Made by a program: the position numbers and the translations under genes. From Neoechinorhynchus agilis (taxonomy: Eukaryota > Acanthocephala), in NCBI GenBank assembly GCA_051530055.1, contig CM121341.1, positions 14,942,001 to 15,006,000 on the forward strand: DNA of 64,000 bases. The letters are read 5' to 3'. Each line of letters starts with the position of its first letter. Positions within the stretch are counted from its first letter, which is position 1. Positions 34,511 to 44,900 of this stretch are shown piece after piece. Below the pieces are notes generated by a model. That model was not told where the DNA came from, did no database searches, and saw only the letters and a list, made by a program, of their open reading frames with translations.

Positions 34511-35701
34511 ATATAAAAGTTTTTTTCAAAGATTAACATAACGCCAAAATAATTTACTTGATGGTAATTACAAACATTCACACCACCGCTCTTATCACTC
34601 AGCTGCCGTCCTGGTGTAACGGTCGAAAGGACGGATGCAGCGTTCCCCCGTTGCACAGCCAGACTTATATTTTGTAGGAGGAATGCTCCTGATCGCGGAT
34701 CGTTAGTGACTCGTCTCAATCGCTTGGGAAATTGCTTGACCAGATCCTGCGCCGCGATATCAAACGACCCGAGTGTCTCTACGCCAAAGGTGACAAAATA
34801 GTGATTTCGACCTAGGTCCCGGTTTTTGTCTTTTTTGCGTTCCTCAGCGTAGGTTGCTGCTCCCCTGGTTTTACGGCGGCGAATTTTATGTTGCTGGTTG
34901 CGAGGCTCGCTACGGGAATAATGTGACACCATCTGGTCTGCGGCCATCAAGTCGGCAAAGATTGCTTGGCTCTAGAAGGTTAGGCGCATTCACAGTATTC
35001 AGGGAACGACTAAGAATTGCGTTCACTTCGGCGAGTCGAGACCATGGCATCCCGACGGTTCCACGGTTGCTCCGCAACGGCAGCGATGGGATGTACACAT
35101 CGGTACCCCAAGTCTCAGGGACACTGCAATCCTTACTGTCTCGTCGGAGATGGAGAGGGTGTTCTTGATCAGGAACAGAACATCGTGTAAAGATAATTCA
35201 TAAACTCATTCGCACAGCACCGAAAGTTACGATCGAAGATTGGCAATCTCTGCTTCAACATTAGAACCAAAAATACAGCTTCCTAAAAGACTCAACCGGT
35301 CTACAGAAATCAATTCTATCCTGGGGGAAAGGTTCCGAAAATCTTTCACGGTAGTTTGCCTAGTCGCCTCATCTGCGACGTTTATCACTAAAATCTCGCC
35401 GTCTCCTTCACGAGTGTCTCACAATCGCGCAGTGCAACAGAGGAGTTACCTTCGAGCGTGGCATCATCAAAGTACCAGCCGTTAAAGCTGGACTGGAGAG
35501 TGCGTGACGGGATTGACTGTAAGTTAGAAGGCTATTGAGTCCAAAGGATCCCCTTGTTGAACTCCTCTTTCTGACCACAAAAACGTGGTTATTGAACAAC
35601 AAGGGAGTTGAAGTCCCATAAACATTAGGGAAGTAGCTAAATGTTTCTGGTGCATGATCTCTAACTACTTCGAGCAAATCTGCTCGGTGAACTGTGTGTT
35701 T
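34511..35701 (-). mobile_element. RT/nuclease retroelement, RT plus C-terminal domain, broken
   Basis: On the minus strand it shows RT sequence (STPLLFNNHVFVVRKRSSTR; NGWYFDDATLEG as the RT catalytic box near 35460), then the Cys/His region with RCRC, then RRPDGVTLFP (34920-34950), then VETLGSFDIAAQDLVKQF and QNISLAVQRGNAASVLST. This is the same family as 53040-54221. It sits inside the duplicated segment (junctions ~34510 and ~35702). The copy is broken in several places and looks moderately old. Confidence 0.8.
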
Positions 35702-35703
35702 TG

Positions 35704-37475
35704 AAATTTATGACGATTTCGGACTCGAATTTTCACCCATAAAAACTGCGAAACAATTTATACTTATTAAAATAATTATTTCTATTTCAATGAATTTGAA
35801 CTGCATGGTTATTGCAATTATCAGCACGCCGAACAACCAAAGGGATTCCAAATCTTGGCTGAGATGTAGTTGTTGTTTCGTTAATGATCACTTTAGGCAA
35901 GCGGCACATCTCTATCAGCAATCGGCAGCTCACACTGTCCTCCCACCTCTTCTTGGGCATCCCTTTTCTCCTTTTCCCATCGAGCTTGATTCTCCATGCG
36001 CTCTTCACCCAGGCATCTTGATCTGCTTGTGTCACCTGCAGGTACCATCGCATCCGCCTCTTAGCGATTGCCTCCTTCATCGGCTCGATAACAAACAGTT
36101 TTCGCACCTCCTCATTGGGCACTTGATCCTTGCGTGTCAATTATGCGGACCATCTCAGCATCCGCATTTCGTTGACGTCTAATCGTTGAGCGTCTTCCTT
36201 CTTCATAGCCCACGTCTCTGCTCTGTAGAACCATGGCGGGCTTGCTCTTCGAGCTTGTTCGGGAGATGCTTATCGCAAAGGATGCCTGTTGTCTTCCTCC
36301 AGTTGTTCCACCCGCATTGATCTCTTTGTCCGATCTCTGGTGCGAGCTCACAATGCATGCTCAACAGGCTGCCCAAATATTTGAATGTGTTCATCTTTTC
36401 GATCTGAGTTCCTTGCATATCGAGGTAACCCGGCCCCATGCATTTCGTTTTGCACCTGCTCACTCAATCTGTTGCTCTCTAATCGCTGTCGCCAACTCTC
36501 CAGCAAATTCCTGAGCGTGTCCACGTCCCTAGCTGTGAGCACCAACTTGTCCGCGAATAGTATCGTCCATGGTGCGTTTATTTCTCTTTCCGCATTTCCA
36601 AGGACGTCTATCACGATCGCAAACAAGAATGGGCTCAGGGCCGAACCCTGTTGCAGGCCCACGTAGACTCGAAAATAGTCGGTCGTTCAGCTGTGACATC
36701 GCACGCAGGTGTAGCATACTCGATGCATCGCATGGACCACGGCGACATAGTGTTCGGGGCAATTCCTTTTCCTGAGGCATGCCCACACCAGATCTCAAAG
36801 AACTGTGTAGTACGCTCCTTCCAAATCGACGAACACACTGTGCAACGGGCACTGCATCTCACTGAACCTCTCATACAGCTGCCTTAGCACGAATATTGCG
36901 TCAATTGTGCTTCTGCGCCGGGCATGAATCCTCGTTAGTCTTGGCTGATTTGGATCTCCTCTCTAATCCTGTGATCGATCATTCGTTCCCACAGTTTCAT
37001 TGTGTGAGGCATGAGTTTGATGCTCCGGTAGCTCCTACACTGCAGAACATCTCCTTGGCTTTTGAAGATCGGTATCAATATGCTTCCCTGCCATTCCGAC
37101 GGGATCTTTTCCTCCGAATCTATCTTCTGAAAGAGCCTCGCGAGCAACTTTATTCCGAAGACTCCAAGGGATTGCCACAGCTTGATCGGAATGTTATCTG
37201 GACCAACGCTCCTACCAGTCCTCATTTTCCTGAGCTGTGCAACCACCTCATCGAACGAGTACGGCCTCATCATATTGACATTCGGGTGTACGTCCTCTAG
37301 AGGCAGTCTGTCATGCTCAGTGTTAAGCAGAGTGCTAAAATATTCCTTCCACCTATCCAAAATATCCTTGCATTGGTCCAGCATCTTTACGTGGCTATCG
37401 CTGATCATTCTATCAATAAAGATGGACGAGCCGCTCGGATATAAGCTACCGGAGTCGCCATTTTTATATATTTTT
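35704..37475 (-). pseudogene. second copy of the four-transmembrane protein gene, split by an RTE insertion
   Basis: The 5' end survives at 37475-37410 (MATPVAYIRAARPSLLI) and the 3' end at 35862-35704 (WLFGVLIIAITMQF-type helix). The central ~400 bp, encoding helices 1-3, is missing and is replaced by RTE sequence at 35863-37409. It cannot make the protein. The intact copy is at 28358-28955. Confidence 0.82.
35863..37409 (-). mobile_element. RTE-clade LINE fragment inside the duplicated gene
   Basis: Minus-strand order: DILDRWKEYFSTLLNTEHDR, RKMRTGRSVGPDNIPIKLW, YRSIKLMPHTMKLWERMIDH, then MGLQQGSALSPFLFAIVIDV and WTILFADKLVLTARDVDTL, then FKYLGSLLSMHCELAPEIGQ, then MRWYLQVTQADQDAW. The catalytic YADD reads FADK. 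The endonuclease is absent (5' truncation). At least three frame changes. It sits exactly between the two surviving ends of the duplicated membrane-protein gene. Confidence 0.88.
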
Positions 37476-37650
37476 GTGCAACCTGAATTTGAAGGGTTAT
37501 TGGGGTATCAAGAGGCGTCGACGTTGCGACATCTCATATTTCTAATACGTTTCACTGAAAGGCGAGTACATTGTCTTTTGCTAAGCTAACTCGTCTATTG
37601 AAATTCCTCGTATAAAAAACACGTGCATCCGTGGTTTTCTTAAGTTCATA

Positions 37651-38009
37651 CAAATCTAACAAACAAAACATAGAATTCAAGAGAAGTTCACCATAAGATT
37701 GCCACATTTTTGAACATCATGTTCTAACACTGACCTTATGATAGTAAATTGAAATCACTGCCACATTAAAACTTGAACTGAATTTGCAAAAGCCATTAAG
37801 GCGAAGGAAGGCTAATAAAAATGGTAAGATGCCGAAAGCGTCCATGAATCCATTTGCTATTACCATTTGTCTAAAGATATTCGAGCATTTTAACCATTTC
37901 GATACACCGCTTGATAAATTTACTATATTCCAATTTAGATAAAAGTTAAAGATAGATCCAATCCGTTTCTTAAAATTACAAATTGTAGCGTGTGGCCCAG
38001 CCGGTAGTC
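37651..38009. other. intergenic with an unsupported minus-strand frame
   Basis: A frame on the minus strand (38061-37717) has two hydrophobic stretches (FMDAFGILPFLLAFLRLNGF) but no ATG and begins inside a hairpin. It may be a decayed exon of a membrane protein; not enough to call. Confidence 0.3.
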
Positions 38010-38225
38010 TTTTTATAGATATTTTTTCCATACATGGTCGAAAGCGCTGGTCTGCGCTCAATGCCCCAAGACCGTACGGTTATAAGTTTGTACATCCCTC
38101 CGGATTCTCAGATACCTCTAACCGTGCGGTCTTGGGGCATTGAGCGCAGACCAACGCTTCCCAGACCAAAAATCGGGAGACTGACTGTCCATTCGGCCGT
38201 GTATGGAAAAAAATATCTATTGTTG
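38010..38225. repeat. long hairpin with a 26-bp perfect inner stem
   Basis: GGTCTGCGCTCAATGCCCCA continuing to AGACCG (38049-38074) pairs perfectly with 38125-38150, with an A/T-rich and CGGTTA/TAACCG-containing loop of ~50 nt. An outer pair, ATAGATATTTTTTCCATACA (~38016) and TGTATGGAAAAAAATATCTA (~38200), closes the structure, with an asymmetric ~37-nt segment on the right. No coding. It could be a foldback element or an expressed hairpin. Confidence 0.8.
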
Positions 38226-38966
38226 GTAGGTTTTATACAAAGTGTTGGACTAAATATTTCAATTAAAGTCATTCTTTGACATAATTTTTCCTCACCGCCA
38301 CATACTCATGGATTTTATATTTAACAATGTCATAAGGTGTCCGTGTTTTATTGAATTATTAAAGCATGTTTTGAGACGATGGTGAATTACGATCTACCGA
38401 TGCCTTCTACAGAATGACTTTGCGTTTTCTAAAGCTCAGCTGCTTTCTTTGAATGCTTTTGCCCATCTATGACCACTCAGATAGCGGATTTATTGTGGCC
38501 ATTAAAAATATAAAACCTTGGATTATGTGAAATCTTATTCCTAACTGCTAGCATTTACCCTTTAAGAAATTAGATGGATGGGTAAAGTAAATCGACGACT
38601 TAACCTAAATAGTATGTGCAAATTAAAGATATGAAATACTTTAAAATGCGATATTCTTCGAAGAAAATGAGTGAGTGTTAATTAAACACCAATTACCGAA
38701 TCCGATGGCAGTTTAAATCACAGAATATCTCCATAGATCTTCCCGGGTATTTAAACATTTTGGATTTTGTTATTGCGAAAAAAGAGATTCGTAATTTAAC
38801 GAAATGTGGCGAATTTATCGTCTTCAATTACACATTACAGGCAAGATATTGTTCAGCATCTCTTCCATGTACTCTCATATGAAGGAAAATCTTTAGGAAG
38901 TGGGGTGACAACGTTTTGTGTATTTTCTCTCTCTGCTGGCAAAAAGAAGATGCACAACGAGGATTT
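38226..38966. other. upstream region of actin
   Basis: No gene. Bases 38283-38330 repeat a ~45-bp block also found at 4655-4700 (CCACATACTCATGGATTTTA). The remainder is AT-rich and probably holds distal actin regulatory sequence. Confidence 0.4.
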
Positions 38967-38976
38967 CCTTATAAGG
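38967..38976 (+). promoter_or_regulatory. CArG box (SRF site) of the actin promoter
   Basis: CCTTATAAGG is a perfect CC(A/T)6GG serum-response element, 45 bp upstream of the TATA box and 105 bp upstream of the actin ATG. This spacing is as in muscle and cytoplasmic actin promoters of other animals. Confidence 0.85.
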
Positions 38977-39020
38977 CAAATCCCCTTTTATCTTTCCCGG
39001 TTAATTATGCATCGAATGGG

Positions 39021-39028
39021 TATAAAAG
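39021..39028 (+). promoter_or_regulatory. TATA box of the actin gene
   Basis: TATAAAAG preceded by GGG lies 53 bp before the ATG. Transcription would start near 39050 and give a ~30-nt leader, with no sign of a 5' UTR intron. Confidence 0.75.
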
Positions 39029-39080
39029 TGGTTGGTTTGCACAAGTTTGAACGCCAGCAAAATCCCACCAATCCCTCCCA

Positions 39081-40211
39081 ATGGCAGAAGAAGAAGTAGC
39101 AGCAGTTGTGATCGATAATGGATCGGGTATGTGCAAGGCCGGATTCGCCGGGGACGATGCTCCTCGTGTCGTGTTTCCGTCAATCGTTGGACGGCCCAAA
39201 TACCAGGCAGTGATGGTCGGAATGGGACAAAAGGACTCTTATGTTGGAGATGAAGCTCAGAGCAAGAGAGGAATATTGACTCTAAAGTATCCAGTTGAGC
39301 ATGGCATCATTACAAACTGGGATGATATGGAGAAAGTATGGCATCATACGTTTTACAATGAACTCCGAGTTGCTCCAGAAGAGCATCCTACTCTTCAGAC
39401 CGAGTCTCCGTTGAACCCAAAAGTGAACAGAGAAAAGATGACTCAAATCATGTTCGAAACTTTCAATTCACCGGCCATGTACGTCGCCATTCAGGCCGTC
39501 CTTTCTTTATACGCCTCAGGGCGAACAACCGGAGTTGTTCTGGACTCTGGGGACGGTGTAACTCATACAGTTCCTATCTACGAAGGATACGCCCTTCCCC
39601 ATGCCATTCTCCGTCTGGACGTCGCTGGGCGGGAATTGACCGAGTACATGATGAAAATCATGATGGAACACGGTTATGCCTTTGTCTCATCGGCAGAACG
39701 GGAAATCGTGAGAGATATCAAGGAGAAACTGTGTTATGTGGCGCTGGACTTTGAACAAGAATTGGCTATTGCCGCAAGTTCATCATCGATTGAAAAGAGT
39801 TACGAGCTTCCTGATGGTCAAGTGATCAGCATTGGAAACGAGAGATTCCGCTGCCCTGAAGCGTTGTTCCAACCCTCGTTTGTAGGAATGGAAATCCTTG
39901 GAGTTCATGAAACTACTTTTAACTCAATAATGCGCTGTGATATTGATATCCGCAAAGATCTTTATGCTAATACCGTCCTTTCGGGAGGCAGTAGCATGTA
40001 CCCGGGTATTGCTGATCGAATGCAAAAGGAAATGACAGCCCTTGCACCAAGCACAATCAAGATTAAGATTATCGCCCCACCTGAACGTAAATACTCAGTA
40101 TGGATTGGTGGATCTATTCTCGCTTCATTATCAACGTTCCAATCAATGTGGATTTCAAAGGAGGAATACGACGAAAGCGGACCTTCGATTGTCCACAGAA
40201 AGTGTTTCTAA
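39081..40211 (+). CDS. act: actin, 376 aa, intronless
   Basis: A full-length single-exon actin: [20 protein letters not shown] (phosphate loop 1), [20 protein letters not shown] (phosphate loop 2), [33 protein letters not shown] and the C-terminal [11 protein letters not shown]. His in LKYPVEHGI (the methylated H73 position) is kept. It is more diverged than a typical housekeeping copy: [10 protein letters not shown] for [24 protein letters not shown] for PVLLTEAPLNPKAN, and [16 protein letters not shown] for LTERGYSFTTTAERE. All changes are at surface or subdomain-4 positions, so it should still polymerise. A specialised tissue or stage isoform is likely. CArG and TATA boxes precede it. Confidence 0.97.
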   Translation: MAEEEVAAVVIDNGSGMCKAGFAGDDAPRVVFPSIVGRPKYQAVMVGMGQKDSYVGDEAQSKRGILTLKYPVEHGIITNWDDMEKVWHHTFYNELRVAPEEHPTLQTESPLNPKVNREKMTQIMFETFNSPAMYVAIQAVLSLYASGRTTGVVLDSGDGVTHTVPIYEGYALPHAILRLDVAGRELTEYMMKIMMEHGYAFVSSAEREIVRDIKEKLCYVALDFEQELAIAASSSSIEKSYELPDGQVISIGNERFRCPEALFQPSFVGMEILGVHETTFNSIMRCDIDIRKDLYANTVLSGGSSMYPGIADRMQKEMTALAPSTIKIKIIAPPERKYSVWIGGSILASLSTFQSMWISKEEYDESGPSIVHRKCF

Positions 40212-40248
40212 ACATTCGTAGTCGCGTAGAGAGTTTAGCGTTCACGAG

Positions 40249-40254
40249 AATAAA
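40249..40254 (+). terminator. polyadenylation signal of actin
   Basis: AATAAA 38 nt after the actin stop codon. Confidence 0.6.
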
Positions 40255-40971
40255 GTTTTCTCTTAAGTCATCTGGCAAGCCGATTATATTAATTAAGTGT
40301 TGGAACACCCCTATATCGGTTGGCTGTGCCTAAAAGGAAAAAGCTGAGTAAGAGATAAAGTTTGAATACTCTTTTTAAAATAGAAGATATGACTTGTTTT
40401 AGAGTTGTGGTGATTATAATATCGGCTAAAACATATTTAATTGAAATATTTCGCGAGCAACCGTCACCTTATCAGTCATCTCAAAAGGTCTTAATTGTTT
40501 TGTATTGTGCGGCTCGAATTTGCGGGATCGCCATTTCCGAGGTTCGGGAACGTATCCCCGCTCGTACTTTATGTGGTGTTCTTCATTGATTTTTAACACG
40601 TCGCTGTTTATCCGGGATTATGATTACCTTAACTCCAAGTCTATCATTCCAAAGGATCTTCTCTCGCTGATTTTTTTGCTCTTCTAGAGGCGGCCAACTT
40701 AGCATTTAAATTACGTGATGATAAGGATGTAAAATGCCAATTCACATATTATAACAAATTTTTTACTTTTGATACCATAAAGCAAATTAGTACAAACGAT
40801 TATTTAAAACCTTTGATCAACATTGGAGTTACGAGAATTTGGGCGCTAGCAATAATCAGCGGAGAATACTAATCTTATAAAATCTCATTTATTCGATTTT
40901 TTTGGCTTGCAGTTAATTAAAATTAATTCTAAAACTTTCGACGGCAATATCTCGCAAATGCAGAAAATAGA
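40255..40971. other. intergenic, nothing recognised
   Basis: AT-rich sequence downstream of actin; two weak frames at 40362-40687 have no supporting feature. Confidence 0.4.
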
Positions 40972-41330
40972 TTATTTTATCTTTTTTTAATTCTGGCTAG
41001 CCGGTTACATATATTCTGTGTTGAAGTGAGGCCTTTTCCACGACTGATGATTTTCCTTGGATATACAACCCACTGGTATGCTTCAAGGAAGCGCCCACTA
41101 GGCCATCTCGACACAACTACGGAATGTGAAAACTCTGCTAGTTTTTAGATTGGGCCAAGTATTGAATTATTTTATCTTTAAGTCTCTATAGCCGGTTACA
41201 TTTATTCTCTAAGTGTTGTGAGCATCCCGAAAATTATCAGCCGTGTAATGGATGTTCACTTCAACACTTAGAAAAAATGTATCAGGCTAGTTATACATAA
41301 GATAAAAATAATTAGAAAAAATGTAACCAA
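40972..41330. repeat. foldback-type repeat with the AGCCGGTTACAT motif
   Basis: TTATCTTT...AGCCGGTTACATNTATTCT occurs as a direct repeat at 40977-41020 and 41170-41210. It also occurs inverted at ~41262-41316 (CAACACTTAGAAAAAATGTA ... ATAAGATAAAAATAATT), forming a ~50-bp imperfect stem with the 41165-41220 arm. This resembles a MITE relic. No coding. Confidence 0.6.
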
Positions 41331-41960
41331 AGGTCATACAAAAGTGTAAGGTATCGGCGGAGAATATGTTGAACAGCACTAAAGTGTTGCCATGTGATGA
41401 GATTACATGAGTTAATTTTTTCTTGGATAATCGACCAACTCAGATTCGAGTTTTTAAAATAGTCGCGACGGCAAAAAGAATTGCATTAAGTGCTGCAGTC
41501 GGTAAAGAATTAAGCCGATAACGGATCGATATATCGATAAAATACGAAAAAGTGAATTCCAAGGATACCGTTGATGGCAAATTGAATTATAAAATGCAAG
41601 TGTTTACTTCAGGATTGGAAATTCTTCGAAGAATGAATAGAAATACACAGTAGAAACGAAAAAACCCAACAACAAACTGACGTCACGGATCCACTTTACA
41701 CTGGAGTTACACAAGTATTAGCAGCATGGCTGAAAATAGTCTTCGTAGTTACTTCATTAAATCTAACTTTTTGTTAATTTGAAATAAGATTGTATTTATA
41801 GGAAGAATACATAATCACAACTAGCCAAATCAATCCATTGGCGAATTCCACTAATGACATTCAGTCACAAAATTTCGGCTAGGACGTCATTGGTGATCTT
41901 CTTTCGTACTTCATCTCTAACATTGATTTTTCCATCTTTGGTGCACAGCGACGAAAGGAG
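41331..41960. other. intergenic and 5' region of DNAJC11
   Basis: No gene-length frame. The DNAJC11 ATG follows GAAAGGAG. I see no TATA-like element. Confidence 0.4.
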
Positions 41961-44900
41961 ATGGATAGTGTGAAAGAGGAAAATGATTTGTACTCTTTAC
42001 TTGGAATCACTCGGTCCGCAACACTCAAGCAAATCCAAAATGCATTTCACAACGCCAGCCTCGAATTTCATCCCGATAGGGTCGAAACGGAGCTGCAAGC
42101 GGATGCTGCTAAGATGTTCGTTAGACTAAAGCGAGCCTATGACATTTTAAGTGATCCGGATAAACGAGCACTTTATGATGCAGTTGGTGAACGTGCCTTC
42201 CAAATGGGTGGTATGCAAATCGTGGCTGCGCGTTGCAAAACACCGGCAGAAATCCTTTCCGATTTCTACCAGGAGGAAGAACGAAGGCGAGAAGCCACGT
42301 TTCAGGCAGGAATTAACCAAAAGGTGAGCTTATCTCACGGGAGACGAATTTCATTCTTATTCGAATCGAATTGTTCGTGAATCGATAACAGACCATCGGG
42401 CGAAATTCTTCACTAACAATTATGAGCGTGACACTAAAGACCTTTTAGGCTCTGGCTGTAAACCAATGGACCGATTACTTTTCCGTTGGATCATATTCTG
42501 GCTTGTGATTTCATAGTTTTCTCTATTGATCGTTAAAGGTCTTTCTGTGTGCATATTCAGAAATACGTTTTTGGGTGCATCGCCTCTCGGTTTCTTGGAT
42601 TACTAATGACTTGAATACAGATTTAAAACTCAATTCTACTGCCAATATTATATTTATATGTGTTCTTTGGTGATTCTTAAAATAGAGACTGTTTTATTGA
42701 TCTCAATATTTCGTCCATTTCGTCGAACGTTTGTTTGTAAGTAACTGACAAGTACAAGCAACCTGAAGAAGACGGACGAAATATTGAGAACAATAAATCA
42801 GTCTTTATTTTTCAGAATCACCAAAGAACACGTATATAAATGAACAACTTTACAATATTGTTTTTCCAGATAGCTCCTGTTCTTTCGGCCTATCGATAAT
42901 CTGAAAATGTTTTGATTCGTCCTTCTTAGGTTCAAGTGATTGCCGTAACCGATCTATCCAACTTCATTGACAATGAAGGGCAATTTCAGCCCGACACCAT
43001 TTCACTTCAAAGTGTTTTCGTTTCGAATTCCTCCGACTTGCTTCTTCCCCAATATGAAAACGCTCGTTTCCGTCTTGGGTATGCGGTTCAAATAAAAGAC
43101 AATATGTCTGGATCATGTACAATCAAACCGGGACTTCGATTTTTGAAGAAAATGTTGAATTTTGGCGGGTGTCTAATCCTTGGAGTTGGCACAGGTGTGA
43201 ACGGCATTGAAGCGGATGTTCTTGAGATAGGGCGAATGGTCGAATGTCGTTTTAAACTTCTCTCTTCTCCATCGGGATATGCTCCGTCTATTCGACTCTC
43301 CAACAACATGCATCGAATTGGTTCAATCGGTTCGGCAATTCTAAGCGGTCAATGTGCACTCAAAGTGTCCAAATGGAGTTCATTAACGTACACTTTGAAC
43401 TTTGTAAGAGATCGCGCATTTGGAGCCATAGGGATTGAATTATGGCGAAGTGCGATTGGTGCCCATTTAACTGCCGGATACAAAGATGAGGAAAAAGTGG
43501 GTGCGGCTTCCATCTCACTAAGTCCGGTCTCCGTTGCACTGAAATTGCGAGGCGAAAATATGCGTGGAACGTATACGCGAGTCACATTCGATGTGACTAT
43601 TGAACCTGATCAAGTATCCGTAATTCTAGGGTAAGTATATTAAACTTGTTCTCCCTATAATTCTCTTTTAAGTGCAATCCGAGGATCCGTCTCGTACCAA
43701 TTCCCAATCATCCTGTCATCCGAACCATCACGAGCGTCCGTATTTTACTCCTTGGTACTTGTCGCTGCATCCTACTATGCATCTCGAAAAGTTTTTCAAA
43801 AGGAATGGATTGAGAGCAAATTCGACGGAAAAGGAAAAACAAAAGAGGAGGCTGAAAGGGAGCAGCAGATAGAGCCAAGGTTTGCGTCGGATTTTTAGGG
43901 TTTTCAGAAATCGGTCTTCGCATCTTTAGTGGCAGAAAATACTTCTGAATATCTTAGGTTTTAATAGTTTAAGTCATTTTTCTAGGTATTTCAGACAGAT
44001 TTATGCTCGAAATGAGCCTTATAAGATTGAAGATTGGTGCATTGCAATGACCACAATACCTTATTTATTGTTTCAATTTCAATTAGCGATATTCACTCAG
44101 AAATAGATTTATATTAAAAATTTTCGGCCTTTTCGTTGGCCTTCTTCAGTCAGATTGTTTGCAGCCAACGAAAAGGCCGAAAATTTTCAATATAAATCTA
44201 TTTCTGAGTGAGTATCGCTAATTGAAATTGAAACAATAATGATTAATTTCTTTACAACACCTTATTTATTGGATGGTAGTATAAACGTTAAACTCGCATT
44301 AATAAATGAGCACTACTCGGAATTCGTAAATCCCTAAAAAGTATGGCGTATAATCGGGGTTTTAATTGTAACTGAAATGGTTTCCCCATTACTTTTGCTG
44401 TCAAATTCGCTGCACGCGCTTTAATCTCGTTTGCATCATTTTTTAAAAAATTTGAATTTTATGAATTGATCAAAAAAGATTTTTTCCAATCACAAAAAGT
44501 TTCTTTTGATCAACAAACAAATTATATTGTGCGTTGGCGAATCCTGCCCCCGGTGCTTTCGTTACTCATTTATATTCGAAATATTTCACAAGGTTTTCCT
44601 TGCCTCTTCAGTCGGTATTGCTTGTAAGTTTTTAAATGTGTTATACTCCGACTGAAGAGGCAAGGAAAACCTTGTGAAATATTTCGAATATAAATGAGTA
44701 ACGAAAGCACCGGGGGCAGGATTCGCCAACGCACAATCAAATTCACCCCGAAGACAATGATATATGACATTAAAAACAAATTATATGTTCAATTTTTAAA
44801 TTCCATAGCGGTGGCGTGAATGATTTCATGAATTAATCCATCATTACAAAATTTCGAACGCTCAGTTCCAATGTGAACGGAGGAACATCTTTATATTATA

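Larger units (their letters stand above)
34437..37650. repeat. segmental duplication, copy 2 (with two insertions)
   Basis: Matches to 28278-29143 are found at 34437-34510, 35704-35862 and 37410-37650. Between them lie an RT/nuclease retroelement (34511-35701) and an RTE fragment (35863-37409). The copies differ by scattered substitutions, so the duplication predates both insertions. Confidence 0.85.

Noticed and set aside
37717-38061. Membrane-protein exon (GPCR-like) on the minus strand
   Set aside because: No ATG, begins inside the hairpin arm and has only about two hydrophobic stretches; too weak to annotate.
38806-39099. 97-codon plus-strand frame before actin
   Set aside because: It overlaps the CArG box, TATA box and actin start in another frame and shows no domain; promoter sequence read as a frame.
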